DNA from: RPQJ01 sp046347155
Lineage (GTDB): Bacteria; Pseudomonadota; Gammaproteobacteria; Steroidobacterales; Steroidobacteraceae
DNA length: 64,000 nt
Assembly (NCBI GenBank): GCA_046347155.1
Contig: JAXMGT010000001.1
Location: 1,426,001 to 1,490,000 of the forward strand
Direction of reading: 5' to 3'
The notes under the pieces were generated by a model. It did not search any database. It saw nothing but the letters and a program-made list of their open reading frames with translations, and was not told where the DNA came from. Position 1 is the first letter of the stretch. Each line of letters begins with the position of its first letter. Of this stretch, positions 45,893 through 56,625 are shown piece by piece. The position numbers and the translations under genes were made by a program.

Positions 45893-47191
45893 ATGCAGCG
45901 CACCCTGATCCGTGTGCTGGCGGGCATGGCGGTGTCTGTCGGCGCCGCCGCATTGGCGGGCGCGCTGTTCGGCCATCCGGCGCTCGGGGCGATGCTGGCG
46001 CTCGCGGCCCTGCTGGCACTGCAGGTCGTGAATCTCGGGCGTGTCGACCGCTGGCTGCGCCACAAGGACACGATGCCACCGCCCGACCTCGTGGGCCTGT
46101 GGGGCGAGGTGGTCGCGGCGGCGAGCCGCATACACCGGCGGAAGCTATTCCACGAGCAGCGCTTGACGTCGCTGGTCCGCGAATTCAGGCGCATGGCCGA
46201 GGCGATCCCGGACGGCGTGGTGCTGCTCGGCCCGGGCCGCGACATCCAGTGGTTCAATGCGGCGGCCGGCCGCTGGCTCGGGCTGCGGCGTCGCTACGAC
46301 CGCGGCATCCGGATCGACAACCTCGTGCGCCACCCGGCCGTCGTCGACTACCTGCAGTCGCGCGGGCGTGGCGAACCGCCGCGCGTGCAACTCACGGGCC
46401 AGGACGACCGCTGGCTCGCGTTCTTCCTCGCGATCAACGCCGCGAGCGGGCAGCAGCTGCTCGTCGTCCGCGACGTGACCAGCGAGGCGCGGCTCGACGC
46501 GATGCGCAAGGACTTCGTCGCGAATGCCTCGCACGAGCTCCGCTCGCCGCTCACGGTGATCGGCGGCTACCTCGACGCGATGGCCGACGACCCGGGGCTC
46601 GACCCGGTGTGGCAGGAGCCCGTGCGGGAGATGCGGCGCCAGTCGGACCGGATGCGTGGCATTGTGCAGGACCTGCTCGAGCTGTCGCGCCTCGAGGCGC
46701 AGACGGGGCCCGCCGAGACTGCGCCCGTGGACGTCGGTGGGATGCTGGCGTCTCTGCGACGCGACGTCGCGGCCAGGCCTGAACCGACCGCCACCGTCGA
46801 ACTCGCGCTCGAGACCGAGGCCAGGCTCCTCGGCGCGGAGCCCGAGCTGCACTCGGTGTTCTCGAACCTGCTCACGAACGCCGTGAAGTACACGCCGGCC
46901 GAGGGTCGCATCCGCGTCCGCTGGTGGGCCGACGAGGCGGGCGGGCACGTGAGCGTCGAGGACACCGGGATCGGCATCCCGGCCGAGCACCTGCCGCGGT
47001 TGACCGAGCGCTTCTATCGGGTGGATGCCGGCCGCTCGCGCAAGCTGGGCGGCTCGGGGCTCGGGCTCGCGATCGTGAAGCATGCCTTGCAGCGGCACGG
47101 TGCGCAGCTGGACGTCCGGAGCGTCGAAGGGCAGGGGAGCACGTTCACCTGTCATTTCCCGGCGGACCGCGTCCTTCCCGGCGCGTCGTGA
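45893..47191 (+). CDS. phoR: Phosphate regulon sensor histidine kinase PhoR
   Basis: A 432-residue inner-membrane kinase. Two short N-terminal hydrophobic segments (~7-50), a PAS-like domain (~95-195, DGVVLLGPGRDIQWFNAAA), the dimerisation/phosphoacceptor helix FVANASHELRSPLTV, and the ATPase boxes VFSNLLTNAVKYTP, VEDTGIGIPAEH and GGSGLGLAIVKHAL. As in other PhoR proteins the periplasmic part is minimal, since the signal comes from the Pst-PhoU complex. All residues needed for kinase activity are present. Confidence 0.96.
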   Translation: MQRTLIRVLAGMAVSVGAAALAGALFGHPALGAMLALAALLALQVVNLGRVDRWLRHKDTMPPPDLVGLWGEVVAAASRIHRRKLFHEQRLTSLVREFRRMAEAIPDGVVLLGPGRDIQWFNAAAGRWLGLRRRYDRGIRIDNLVRHPAVVDYLQSRGRGEPPRVQLTGQDDRWLAFFLAINAASGQQLLVVRDVTSEARLDAMRKDFVANASHELRSPLTVIGGYLDAMADDPGLDPVWQEPVREMRRQSDRMRGIVQDLLELSRLEAQTGPAETAPVDVGGMLASLRRDVAARPEPTATVELALETEARLLGAEPELHSVFSNLLTNAVKYTPAEGRIRVRWWADEAGGHVSVEDTGIGIPAEHLPRLTERFYRVDAGRSRKLGGSGLGLAIVKHALQRHGAQLDVRSVEGQGSTFTCHFPADRVLPGAS

Positions 47192-47221
47192 TCCGGGTCC
47201 GTCGCATATTTGCAACGACGA

Positions 47222-47256
47222 CTGCAATCTCTCTGTCATACGACGGCCTTATAAAT
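47222..47256 (+). promoter_or_regulatory. Pho box and -10 of the porin gene
   Basis: CTGCAAT-CTCT-CTGTCAT (47222-47239) has the 11-bp period of PhoB sites, and the second half site is a perfect consensus. TATAAA at 47250 lies 10 bases after it as the -10. It is 85 bases before the GTG start, so the porin is predicted to be phosphate-starvation induced. Confidence 0.85.
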
Positions 47257-47340
47257 CCTGGCCAACAGACCGTACGCGACCGACTGGGCGCGCCGGGATG
47301 CAGGAACGTAGCCAGTCAACAACACCGTGAGGGGATTATC

Positions 47341-48798
47341 GTGAGAAACACCCTGGTCGCCGCGGCCGTGACCGCAGCGCTTGCAATGGGCTCGATGGAG
47401 GCCTCGGCCGCCCCGGCCAACTCGACGCAGGCCGAGATCGAGGCGATGAAGGCGCAGCTGCAGGCGCTGTCCGACCGCCTGAACAAGGTCGAGTCCGCGA
47501 ACACCCAGTTGCAGAGCGAGAACGAGCAGCTGAAGGCGGCCGCGGAGCAGCGCGACGCCGAGGTGGACTACCTGAAGGCCCAGACCAAGGACCTGCGCCA
47601 GGAAACGGCCCAGGCCGACGCCAGCCTCGGCAAGCTGAACGGCGCCGACTGGGCCTCGCGGATCAAGTTCAAGGGCGACTTCCGGCTGCGCGAGGAGTAC
47701 ATCCAGAACCAGTACGTCGCCGGCAAGGCCCCGACCACGACGACGCCCTCGACGCTCTCGGTCGAGGAGGGGGCCGAGCAGTGGCGCACCCGCTTTCGGT
47801 TCCGGGTCGGTGCGACCGCGCAGGTCACCGACCACTCGACGGTGACCTTCCGGCTCGACAGCGGCGACGGCGATCCGCGCTCGACGAACCAGACCTACAC
47901 GAACGAGTCGTCCGAGAAGGGCATTTACATCGGCCAGGCCTACGCCGACTGGAACTTCCTGCAGGGGGCGGACCTGCTGCTCGGCAAGCAGCCGTACCCG
48001 TTCTGGCGTCCGGCCTACTCGCTCTTCTGGGACGGCGACGTGAACCCGGAAGCCGTCGCGGCCACGTACAACAGCGGCATGTTCTTCGGCAGCGGCTGGG
48101 CGTGGACCGTGCTCACGAACGCGAACAACAACTCGAGCTACGTGAACGTGGACCCGACGATCTTCGGCCTGCAGGCGGGCCTCAAGTTCCCGCTGCTCGG
48201 CGGCGAGACGAAGGTCGCGGCGCTGTACTACAACCTGGCGAACGGGCAGGGCAATGCGCCGTTCTACAACGGCAACACCTACGGGAACACCACGTATGCG
48301 CGGTTCCTGAACGGTTCGACGACGGCGACCCAGGTGCTGAAGTACAACTACGAGATCGTCGAGCTCTCGGCCGAGATGGGCACGACGCTGTTCAACCTGC
48401 CGTTCACGTTCTGGGCCGACTGGTCGCAGAACGTGGCCGCGGACGTCGAGTACGACAACGCCTGGTCGGTCGGCGCCGGCATCGGCAAGGCGGCGAACTA
48501 CCACACCTGGGAAGCGAGCGTGATGTACGAGTCGATGGACAAGGACGCGATGTTCGCGCAGTTCATCGATTCGGACTTCGCGGGCGGCGTGACCGACGCG
48601 GACGGCTGGGTGTTCAAGGCGGCCTACGCGCCGGTCAAGAACGTCACGGTCAACGCGACGTACTTCCTGAACACCACGAACAAGGACGTCTACGCAGTGT
48701 CGGGCAACGTGGCGAGCGGTCCGTACGCCGGTCCCTACGCGGTCGGCAAGGACATGAGCTACGACCGGTTCCAGCTCGACGTGAACTACAAGTTCTGA
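47341..48798 (+). CDS. Outer-membrane porin, putative (coiled-coil N-terminus), phosphate-regulated
   Basis: A 485-residue predicted beta-barrel. Residues 1-~22 are a signal peptide (ending EASA). A coiled coil (~28-95, MKAQLQALSDRLNKVESANT and onward) resembles the trimeric periplasmic extension of OprO/OprP-like or putative-porin families. The barrel follows (~105-485) and ends LDVNYKF, with the terminal Phe typical of outer-membrane proteins. With a Pho box in its promoter it probably takes up phosphate or other anions, but the barrel type is not resolved. The start is GTG with AGGGG 8 bases upstream. Confidence 0.85.
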   Translation: MRNTLVAAAVTAALAMGSMEASAAPANSTQAEIEAMKAQLQALSDRLNKVESANTQLQSENEQLKAAAEQRDAEVDYLKAQTKDLRQETAQADASLGKLNGADWASRIKFKGDFRLREEYIQNQYVAGKAPTTTTPSTLSVEEGAEQWRTRFRFRVGATAQVTDHSTVTFRLDSGDGDPRSTNQTYTNESSEKGIYIGQAYADWNFLQGADLLLGKQPYPFWRPAYSLFWDGDVNPEAVAATYNSGMFFGSGWAWTVLTNANNNSSYVNVDPTIFGLQAGLKFPLLGGETKVAALYYNLANGQGNAPFYNGNTYGNTTYARFLNGSTTATQVLKYNYEIVELSAEMGTTLFNLPFTFWADWSQNVAADVEYDNAWSVGAGIGKAANYHTWEASVMYESMDKDAMFAQFIDSDFAGGVTDADGWVFKAAYAPVKNVTVNATYFLNTTNKDVYAVSGNVASGPYAGPYAVGKDMSYDRFQLDVNYKF

Positions 48799-48813
48799 TT
48801 CGGGTCTGAGACA

Positions 48814-48855
48814 CGGGGCGCCCCCTTCCGCCGGCGTGCGGGAGGGGGCGTTCTC
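48814..48855 (+). terminator. Terminator-like hairpin after the porin gene
   Basis: A long GC-rich stem (CGCCCCCTTCCG against CGGGAGGGGGCG) is followed by TTCTCTT. The T run is short, so efficiency is uncertain. Confidence 0.65.
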
Positions 48856-48941
48856 TTGAACGGGGGCGGCGCGGCATCGGTCATCCCGCTTGCCCGCCGG
48901 CTTGGCACTGGGGTATATCACCGGACGGTCTGGAGGCCAGC

Positions 48942-49682
48942 ATGGAAACGTCGGATCTCTCCCACCACATCCTGAGCCGGTTCAACGCCGACCTCGAGGG
49001 CCTGCGCTCGTCCGTGCTGCAGATGGGCGGGCTCGTGGAGCAGCAGCTGCGCAACGGTGTCCGCGCGATAGCCGCCGGGGACAACCGGCTCGGCGAAGAG
49101 GTGGCCCGGCTCGATCACAAGGTGAACGCGATGGAGGTCGCGATCGACGAGGACTGCAGCCGCATCCTCGCCACCCGGGGCCCGACCGCCTCGGACCTGC
49201 GCCTCATCGTCACGGTCATCAAGACGATCACGGACCTCGAGCGCATCGGCGACGAGGCCGAGAAGCTCGGCCACATCGCCGCGCGCATCTCGACGATCGA
49301 CCGCCCCGGGGAGCGCTACCGGGAGATCCGCCACATGGGCGAGTCGGTCGCCGAGATGGTGCACGGGGCGCTCGACGCGTTCGCGCGGATGGACACCGAG
49401 GCGGCGCTCGCCGTCGCGCGGGGCGACCGGGTCGTGGACGAGGAGTACGAGGCCATCCAGCGCCAGTGCATCACGTTCATGATGGAAGACCCGCGGACGA
49501 TCCGCCGCGCGCTCGACGTGCTGTGGGTCGCGCGGGCGCTCGAGCGCATCGGCGACCACGCGAAGAACATCTGCGAGTACGTGGTCTTCATGGTGCTCGG
49601 CAAGGACATCCGCCACCTGTCGATCGAGGACGTCGAGGAACAGCTGGCGTCGGCCCGTGCGGAGAGGTCTGCAGGGGGCTGA
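48942..49682 (+). CDS. phoU: Phosphate transport regulator PhoU, first copy
   Basis: A 246-residue helical protein of two PhoU three-helix repeats. Each repeat has the E/DxxxD metal site: RLIVTVIKTITDLERIGDEAEKLG in the first and ALDVLWVARALERIGDHAKNI in the second. PhoU restrains PhoR kinase activity when the Pst transporter is saturated. This copy is closest to the E. coli length. It is separated from pst genes and followed after two bases by dsbB. I saw no Pho box in its 143-base upstream gap. Confidence 0.92.
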   Translation: METSDLSHHILSRFNADLEGLRSSVLQMGGLVEQQLRNGVRAIAAGDNRLGEEVARLDHKVNAMEVAIDEDCSRILATRGPTASDLRLIVTVIKTITDLERIGDEAEKLGHIAARISTIDRPGERYREIRHMGESVAEMVHGALDAFARMDTEAALAVARGDRVVDEEYEAIQRQCITFMMEDPRTIRRALDVLWVARALERIGDHAKNICEYVVFMVLGKDIRHLSIEDVEEQLASARAERSAGG

Positions 49683-49684
49683 CG

Positions 49685-50197
49685 ATGTTCGGTATTCCCA
49701 CCTGGCTCACGCGCCGACGCGGCAACCTGCTCGGGTTTCTTGCCTGCGCGATGTTGATGAGCTACGCGCTCTTCGTCCAGCACGTGCTCAAGCTCGAGCC
49801 GTGCCCGCTCTGCATCCTGCAGCGCGTGTCGGTGATCAGCGCCGGCCTGCTGTTCCTGTTCGCCGCGATCCAGCACCCGGGCGAGCGCGGGTCGAAGGTC
49901 TACGGCGCGCTGATCGACCTCGCGGCCCTCGGCGGCGTGCTGGTCGCGTCGCGTCACATCTGGGTCATCGCCCAGCCGCCGGGCACCGTCGCCGAGTGCG
50001 GCGCCAGCCTCGAATACATGATGGACGTGCTGCCGCTCCACCAGGTGCTCGGCAAGGTGCTGTCCGGGTCGGGCGAGTGCGCGAAGATCGACTGGATGTT
50101 CCTGGGCCTCAACATGCCGACCTGGGTGCTGCTGAGCCTGGTCGGGCTCGGCTTCTGGGGCGTGCTGGTGAACTGGTTCGTGCCGCGCAGCCGCTGA
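49685..50197 (+). CDS. dsbB: Disulfide bond formation protein DsbB
   Basis: A 170-residue inner-membrane oxidase with four transmembrane helices. The first periplasmic loop has the catalytic pair in LEPCPLCILQR (CxxC), and the second loop carries the other two cysteines in VAECGASL and GSGECAKI. DsbB passes electrons from DsbA to ubiquinone. It starts two bases after phoU, an unusual pairing but likely just co-transcription. The family and residues are unambiguous. Confidence 0.94.
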   Translation: MFGIPTWLTRRRGNLLGFLACAMLMSYALFVQHVLKLEPCPLCILQRVSVISAGLLFLFAAIQHPGERGSKVYGALIDLAALGGVLVASRHIWVIAQPPGTVAECGASLEYMMDVLPLHQVLGKVLSGSGECAKIDWMFLGLNMPTWVLLSLVGLGFWGVLVNWFVPRSR

Positions 50198-50221
50198 CGA
50201 ACCGTCGACCGCGTCCGCCGC

Positions 50222-52345
<2,124 letters not shown>

Positions 52346-52367
52346 CCGCCCAGCGTGCCCGCGGGCC

Positions 52368-52385
52368 GTGACGGTTTCGTGACGG
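52368..52385 (-). promoter_or_regulatory. Pho box of ppk1
   Basis: On the minus strand CCGTCAC-GAAA-CCGTCAC is an exact 7-base direct repeat with an 11-bp period. A -10 box is not obvious at the expected position. It suggests that polyphosphate synthesis is part of the Pho regulon here. Confidence 0.72.
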
Positions 52386-52413
52386 TCGCGCGGCCCCGGG
52401 CGGCCGCCTGAGA

Positions 52414-53565
52414 TCAGGCGTCGTCCGCGGCGCCCGCGGGCCCGAGCGCCCGCTCCAGGATCCGCTCGTACACGCGCGTGAGCGCCTCGACGTCCTCGAG
52501 CCGCACGCACTCGTCGACCTTGTGGATCGTCGCGTTCGGCACGCCGACCTCGACGACCTCGGCGCCCATCGGCGAGATGAACCGACCGTCCGAGGTGCCA
52601 CCGGTCGTCGAGAACTCGGGATCGAGCCCGGTCACGTCCCGGACCGCGGCGGACACCACGGTCGTCAGGAAGCCGGGGCGGGTCAGGAACGGGAGCCCCG
52701 AGACGAACCACTCGAGCGTGTACTTGACGCCGTGGCGGTCCAGGATCGCGAGCACCGTGCGCTGCAGCGATTCGACCGTCTGCTCGGTCGAGAAGCGCAG
52801 GTTGAAGCGGACCTTCATCTCGCCCGGGATGACGTTCGGCGCGCCGGTGCCAGCCGTGACGTTCGACACCTGGAACGAGGTCGGCTGGAAGAACTCGTTG
52901 CCTTCATCCCAGTGCCGCGCCACCAGTTCCGCGAGTGCCGGCGCGAAGCCGTGCACCGGGTTGTCGGCGAGCTGCGGATAGGCGATGTGCCCCTGGACGC
53001 CGTGCACCGTGAGCCGGCCCGACAGCGAGCCGCGGCGGCCGATCTTGACGGTGTCGCCGAGGCGCTCGCCGCTCGTCGGCTCGCCGACGACGCACCAGTC
53101 GATCGTTTCGCCGCGCGCGCGCAGCACCTCGACGACGCGTCGGGTGCCGTCGACCGACGGCCCTTCCTCGTCGCTCGTGAGCAGGTACGCGATCCGCCCG
53201 CCGTGGCCGGGGTGGCGCGCGAGGTAGCGCTCGGTGGCGGTCACCATCGCGGCGAGGCCGCTCTTCATGTCCGCGGCGCCGCGACCGTACAGCGTGCCAT
53301 CCCGTACTACGGGCTCGAACGGGTCGGTCGCCCAGTCCTCCCGGGGGCCGGTCGGGACGACGTCCGTGTGCCCGGCGAGGCAGAGCACCGGGCCGCCCGA
53401 GCCGCGCACGGCCCACAGGTTGGCCACGGGGCCGAAATCGAGCCGTTCGTTCCGGAAGCCGAGTGCCGCCAGCCGGGCACCGATCAGGTCCAGGCAGCCG
53501 TGGTCCTCGGGGCTGACCGAGGGCCGGCGGATCAGTTCGCAGGTCAGGTCGAGCGTGTCGGTCAT
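52414..53565 (-). CDS. dapE: Succinyl-diaminopimelate desuccinylase
   Basis: A 383-residue di-zinc M20 peptidase-family enzyme of lysine/peptidoglycan precursor synthesis. LCLAGHTDVVPTGP holds the first zinc His and Asp, YGRGAADMKSGLAAM the bridging Asp, TSDEEGPSVDGT the catalytic Glu-Glu, and STTGGTSDGRF a late substrate loop; the final zinc His is in ATIHKVDECV. The length is normal. Other dap genes (dapC, dapD) are in this window in a different operon. Its start is 11 bases from the divergent pstS Pho box. Confidence 0.95.
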   Translation of the reverse strand: MTDTLDLTCELIRRPSVSPEDHGCLDLIGARLAALGFRNERLDFGPVANLWAVRGSGGPVLCLAGHTDVVPTGPREDWATDPFEPVVRDGTLYGRGAADMKSGLAAMVTATERYLARHPGHGGRIAYLLTSDEEGPSVDGTRRVVEVLRARGETIDWCVVGEPTSGERLGDTVKIGRRGSLSGRLTVHGVQGHIAYPQLADNPVHGFAPALAELVARHWDEGNEFFQPTSFQVSNVTAGTGAPNVIPGEMKVRFNLRFSTEQTVESLQRTVLAILDRHGVKYTLEWFVSGLPFLTRPGFLTTVVSAAVRDVTGLDPEFSTTGGTSDGRFISPMGAEVVEVGVPNATIHKVDECVRLEDVEALTRVYERILERALGPAGAADDA

Positions 53566-53576
53566 CGGGGCACGCA

Positions 53577-53610
53577 ATGTAACACTCCTGTCACACGTCC
53601 GATCCAGACT
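53577..53610 (+). promoter_or_regulatory. Pho box and possible -10 of pstSCAB-phoU
   Basis: ATGTAAC-ACTC-CTGTCAC (53577-53594) has two PhoB half sites with the 11-bp period. CAGACT at 53605 is a weak -10 at the correct 10-base distance. It lies 82 bases before the pstS ATG. Confidence 0.75.
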
Positions 53611-53675
53611 TTGCGCCGTCCGGAAACCGGCCCACCAGGGCCCGTCACCGCAGTCCAACACCAGAGGAACGCTAA

Positions 53676-54680
53676 ATGAAGTCCTGGCAGAAAGTCATCC
53701 TCCCGGCACTCTGCATCGGCGTGATGTCGGCGGGCTTCGCCGGCCGCGCGGAGGCCCAGACGGCTTCGATCAAGATCGACGGCTCCAGCACGGTGTTCCC
53801 GATCTCCGAGGCACTGGCCGAGGAATTCCAGATCTCGAAGCGCGGCAAGGTCCGCGTCACAGTCGGCATCGCCGGCACAGGCGGTGGTTTCAAGAAGTTC
53901 TGCCGCGGCGAGACGGACATCTCGAACGCCTCGCGCCCGATCTCGGCCGAGGAGATGGCGGCGTGCAAGGCCGCGGGTGTCCAGTACATCGAACTGCCGA
54001 TCGCGTTCGACGCACTGACGGTCGTCGTGAACAAGGGCAACACCTGGGCCAAGTCGATGACGATCGCCGACCTGAAGAAGATCTGGGCCCCCGATGCCCA
54101 GGGCCGCGTGAACAACTGGAGCCAGGTCAAGGCGGGCTATCCGAGCGAGAAGCTGATGCTGTTCGGGCCGGGCACGGATTCCGGCACGTTCGACTACTTC
54201 ACCGAGGCCGTGAACGGCAAGGCGAAGGCGAGCCGCTCGGACTACAGCGCCAGCGAGGACGACAACACGCTGGTGCAGGGCGTCGAGAACAACAAGGGCG
54301 GCCTCGGCTACTTCGGGTACGCGTACTACACGGCGCACCAGGACAAGCTGAGTGCGGTCGCGATCGACGGCGGCAAGGGCCCGGTGATGCCGACCGAGGC
54401 CAACGTGCTGAACGGTACCTACCAGCCGCTCTCGCGGCCGCTCTTCATCTACGTGAAGGTCGCCGCGGCCAGCCGGCCCGAGGTCCAGGAGTTCGTGCAG
54501 TTCACACTCACGAAGGGCGCCGGCCTCGTGCAGGAGGTGGGTTACATCCCGCTGCCGGCCTCGGCCTACCCGATGGTGCTCAAGCACTACACGGACCGCA
54601 AGACCGGCACGGTGTTCGGCGGCGTGCCGAAGGTCGGTGTTACCATCGAGCAGCTGCTCGCGATGGAAGCGAAGCTCTGA
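53676..54680 (+). CDS. pstS: Phosphate ABC transporter, substrate-binding protein PstS
   Basis: A 334-residue periplasmic binding protein. The signal peptide is residues 1-~27 (ending RAEAQ). IDGSSTVFPISEALAEEF, GIAGTGGGFKKFCRGETD, SNASRPIS and GTDSGTFDYF contain the backbone and side chains that cradle phosphate in the SphX/PstS group. It delivers phosphate to PstCA. It leads the operon behind a Pho box. GAGGA precedes the ATG. A strong hairpin separates it from pstC, which should raise its relative expression. Confidence 0.95.
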   Translation: MKSWQKVILPALCIGVMSAGFAGRAEAQTASIKIDGSSTVFPISEALAEEFQISKRGKVRVTVGIAGTGGGFKKFCRGETDISNASRPISAEEMAACKAAGVQYIELPIAFDALTVVVNKGNTWAKSMTIADLKKIWAPDAQGRVNNWSQVKAGYPSEKLMLFGPGTDSGTFDYFTEAVNGKAKASRSDYSASEDDNTLVQGVENNKGGLGYFGYAYYTAHQDKLSAVAIDGGKGPVMPTEANVLNGTYQPLSRPLFIYVKVAAASRPEVQEFVQFTLTKGAGLVQEVGYIPLPASAYPMVLKHYTDRKTGTVFGGVPKVGVTIEQLLAMEAKL

Positions 54681-54706
54681 CGGGCGCGAGGGACTGGTCG
54701 ATGCGC

Positions 54707-54730
54707 GGGGACGCGTGTGAACGCGTCCCC
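54707..54730 (+). other. Perfect hairpin between pstS and pstC
   Basis: GGGGACGCGT-GTGA-ACGCGTCCCC is a 10-bp stem with a GNRA loop and no T run. Such structures protect the 3' end of an upstream message, so it probably stabilises pstS mRNA or lowers read-through into pstC. Confidence 0.7.
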
Positions 54731-54776
54731 GTTCCGCGTCTCCGGGGGTGAGTCTGCGATGAAGGAGGGGCGTTCC

Positions 54777-55685
54777 ATGGGCAGGTTCGGTGGGTCGGCC
54801 GCGCTCCGGTACCGTCGTGCCCGGGACCGGGTCATCGAGGCCGTGCTGTTCGCCTGCGGCCTGGTCGCCGTGTTCGCGACCGTCGCGATCGTGTTCATCC
54901 TGGTCAAGGAGTCGGTGGCGTTCTTCGAGCACGTCTCGATCGTCGAGTTCGTGACCGGGACCACCTGGACGCCGCTCTTCGCCGACGCGCACTACGGCAT
55001 CCTGCCGCTCGTGGCCGGGACGCTCACGGTCACCGGCGTCGCGCTCGTGGTCGCGATTCCGCTGGGAACGCTCATCGCGATCTACCTGTCCGAGTACGCG
55101 TCGCACCGGCTGCGGGAAGCCGTGAAGCCGGTGCTCGAACTGCTTGGCGCCGTGCCGACCGTCGTGTACGGCTATTTCGCGCTGCTGATGGTGACGCCAC
55201 TGCTGCAGAAGCTGATCCCGGACCTGCCGGGCTTCAACATGCTGAGTGCCGGCCTCGTGATCGGGCTCATGATCGTCCCGTACGTGGCATCCGTCAGCGA
55301 GGATGCGATGCGCGCGGTGCCGCGCTACATGCGCGAGGGTTCCTACGCGATGGGCGCGACGAAGCTGCAGACGGCCGTCCGGGTCGTGTTCCCGGGCGCG
55401 CTCTCGGGCATCGCGGCCGCCTACATCCTCGGCATCTCGCGCGCGATCGGCGAGACGATGGTGGTCGCGATCGCGGCCGGCATGCAGCCCACGATGACGT
55501 TCGACCCGCGTGAGCCGGCGGCGACGATCACCGCCTACATCGTGCAGGTGAGCCTCGGCGACCTGCCGCACGGCAGCATCGGCTACCAGAGCATCTTTGC
55601 GGCCGGTCTGGTGCTGATGCTGATGACGCTGGTGTTCAACGTGATCGGGTTCTTCCTGACGCGCCGCTTCCGGGAGGCCTACTGA
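54777..55685 (+). CDS. pstC: Phosphate ABC transporter permease PstC
   Basis: A 302-residue inner-membrane permease with six predicted helices. The region EDAMRAVPRYMREGSYAMGATKLQT is the EAA coupling loop that contacts PstB. I chose the ATG at 54777, which has AAGGAGG 8 bases upstream; earlier ATG (54759) and GTG (54717) codons are in frame. The stop overlaps the pstA start (TGATG). Confidence 0.94.
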   Translation: MGRFGGSAALRYRRARDRVIEAVLFACGLVAVFATVAIVFILVKESVAFFEHVSIVEFVTGTTWTPLFADAHYGILPLVAGTLTVTGVALVVAIPLGTLIAIYLSEYASHRLREAVKPVLELLGAVPTVVYGYFALLMVTPLLQKLIPDLPGFNMLSAGLVIGLMIVPYVASVSEDAMRAVPRYMREGSYAMGATKLQTAVRVVFPGALSGIAAAYILGISRAIGETMVVAIAAGMQPTMTFDPREPAATITAYIVQVSLGDLPHGSIGYQSIFAAGLVLMLMTLVFNVIGFFLTRRFREAY

Positions 55686-56620
55686 TGAGCGCGACCGTCG
55701 CCAGCCGCGAACTCGCGGCCATCCGCCAGGGCCTCGCGTGGCGCAAGAACCTCGACCGGCTGTTCGTGGTGCTCGGGCTCCTGGTGCTGCTCGGCTGCCT
55801 CGCGATCCTGGCGCTGCTCTTCATCGACCTGGTGCAGGACGGCGCCTCCCGGTTCGGCTGGAAGTTCCTGAGTTCGTTCCCGTCGCGCAAGGCCGAGAAC
55901 GCCGGCATCCTGTCGGCCGCCGTCGGCACCTCGCTCGTGATGCTCGTGACGATGGTCGCGGCGCTGCCGGTCGGCGTCGCCGCGGCGATCTACCTCGAGG
56001 AGTACGCGCCCCGGAACGGGTTCACGTCCGTGATCGAGATCAACGTGACGAACCTGGCCGGCGTCCCGTCGATCGTGTACGGCCTGCTCGCGCTCGGCCT
56101 GTTCGTCTACCAGTTCGACCTCGGACAGAGCATCCTGACGGCTGGCCTCACACTCGGCCTCCTGATCCTGCCGATCGTCATCGTCGCCACCCGCGAGTCG
56201 CTGCGCGCGGTGCCGAAGGCGATCCGCGAGGCCGCCTACGGGCTTGGCGCGACCCGCTGGGAGGTCACCCGCGACCACGTGCTGCCGTATTCGACGGGCG
56301 GCATCCTGACCGGTCTGATCCTCGGCCTGTCGCGCGCGATCGGGGAGACGGCGCCGCTGATCACGATCGGCGCGCTGGCGTTCATCGCGTTCCTGCCGCC
56401 GTCGCCGGTGTCCGGCACGTTCCCGTACCTCAGCTTCGAGTGGCTCTCGAGCGAATTCACCGTGATGCCGATCCAGATCTTCAACTGGGTGTCGCGGCCG
56501 GACCAGGCCTTCCAGGCCAACGCGGCCGCCGCCGGCGCGATCCTGCTCGGCATGAGCCTCGCGATGAACGCGATCGCGATCGCGATCCGCTACCGCTTCC
56601 GCAAGAAGATCAACTGGTGA
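55685..56620 (+). CDS. pstA: Phosphate ABC transporter permease PstA
   Basis: A 311-residue permease partner of PstC with six predicted helices. VPKAIREAAYGLGATRWEVTR is the EAA coupling loop, and SRAIGETAPLITIGAL is a conserved PstA segment. It forms the membrane channel with PstC. One base is shared with the pstC stop, and pstB follows after five bases. Confidence 0.95.
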   Translation: MSATVASRELAAIRQGLAWRKNLDRLFVVLGLLVLLGCLAILALLFIDLVQDGASRFGWKFLSSFPSRKAENAGILSAAVGTSLVMLVTMVAALPVGVAAAIYLEEYAPRNGFTSVIEINVTNLAGVPSIVYGLLALGLFVYQFDLGQSILTAGLTLGLLILPIVIVATRESLRAVPKAIREAAYGLGATRWEVTRDHVLPYSTGGILTGLILGLSRAIGETAPLITIGALAFIAFLPPSPVSGTFPYLSFEWLSSEFTVMPIQIFNWVSRPDQAFQANAAAAGAILLGMSLAMNAIAIAIRYRFRKKINW

Positions 56621-56625
56621 GCACG

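Noticed and set aside
48799..48941. Pho box or promoter for the first phoU
   Set aside because: No CTGTCAT-like pair with 11-bp period was found. TATATC at ~48913 lacks a partner box.
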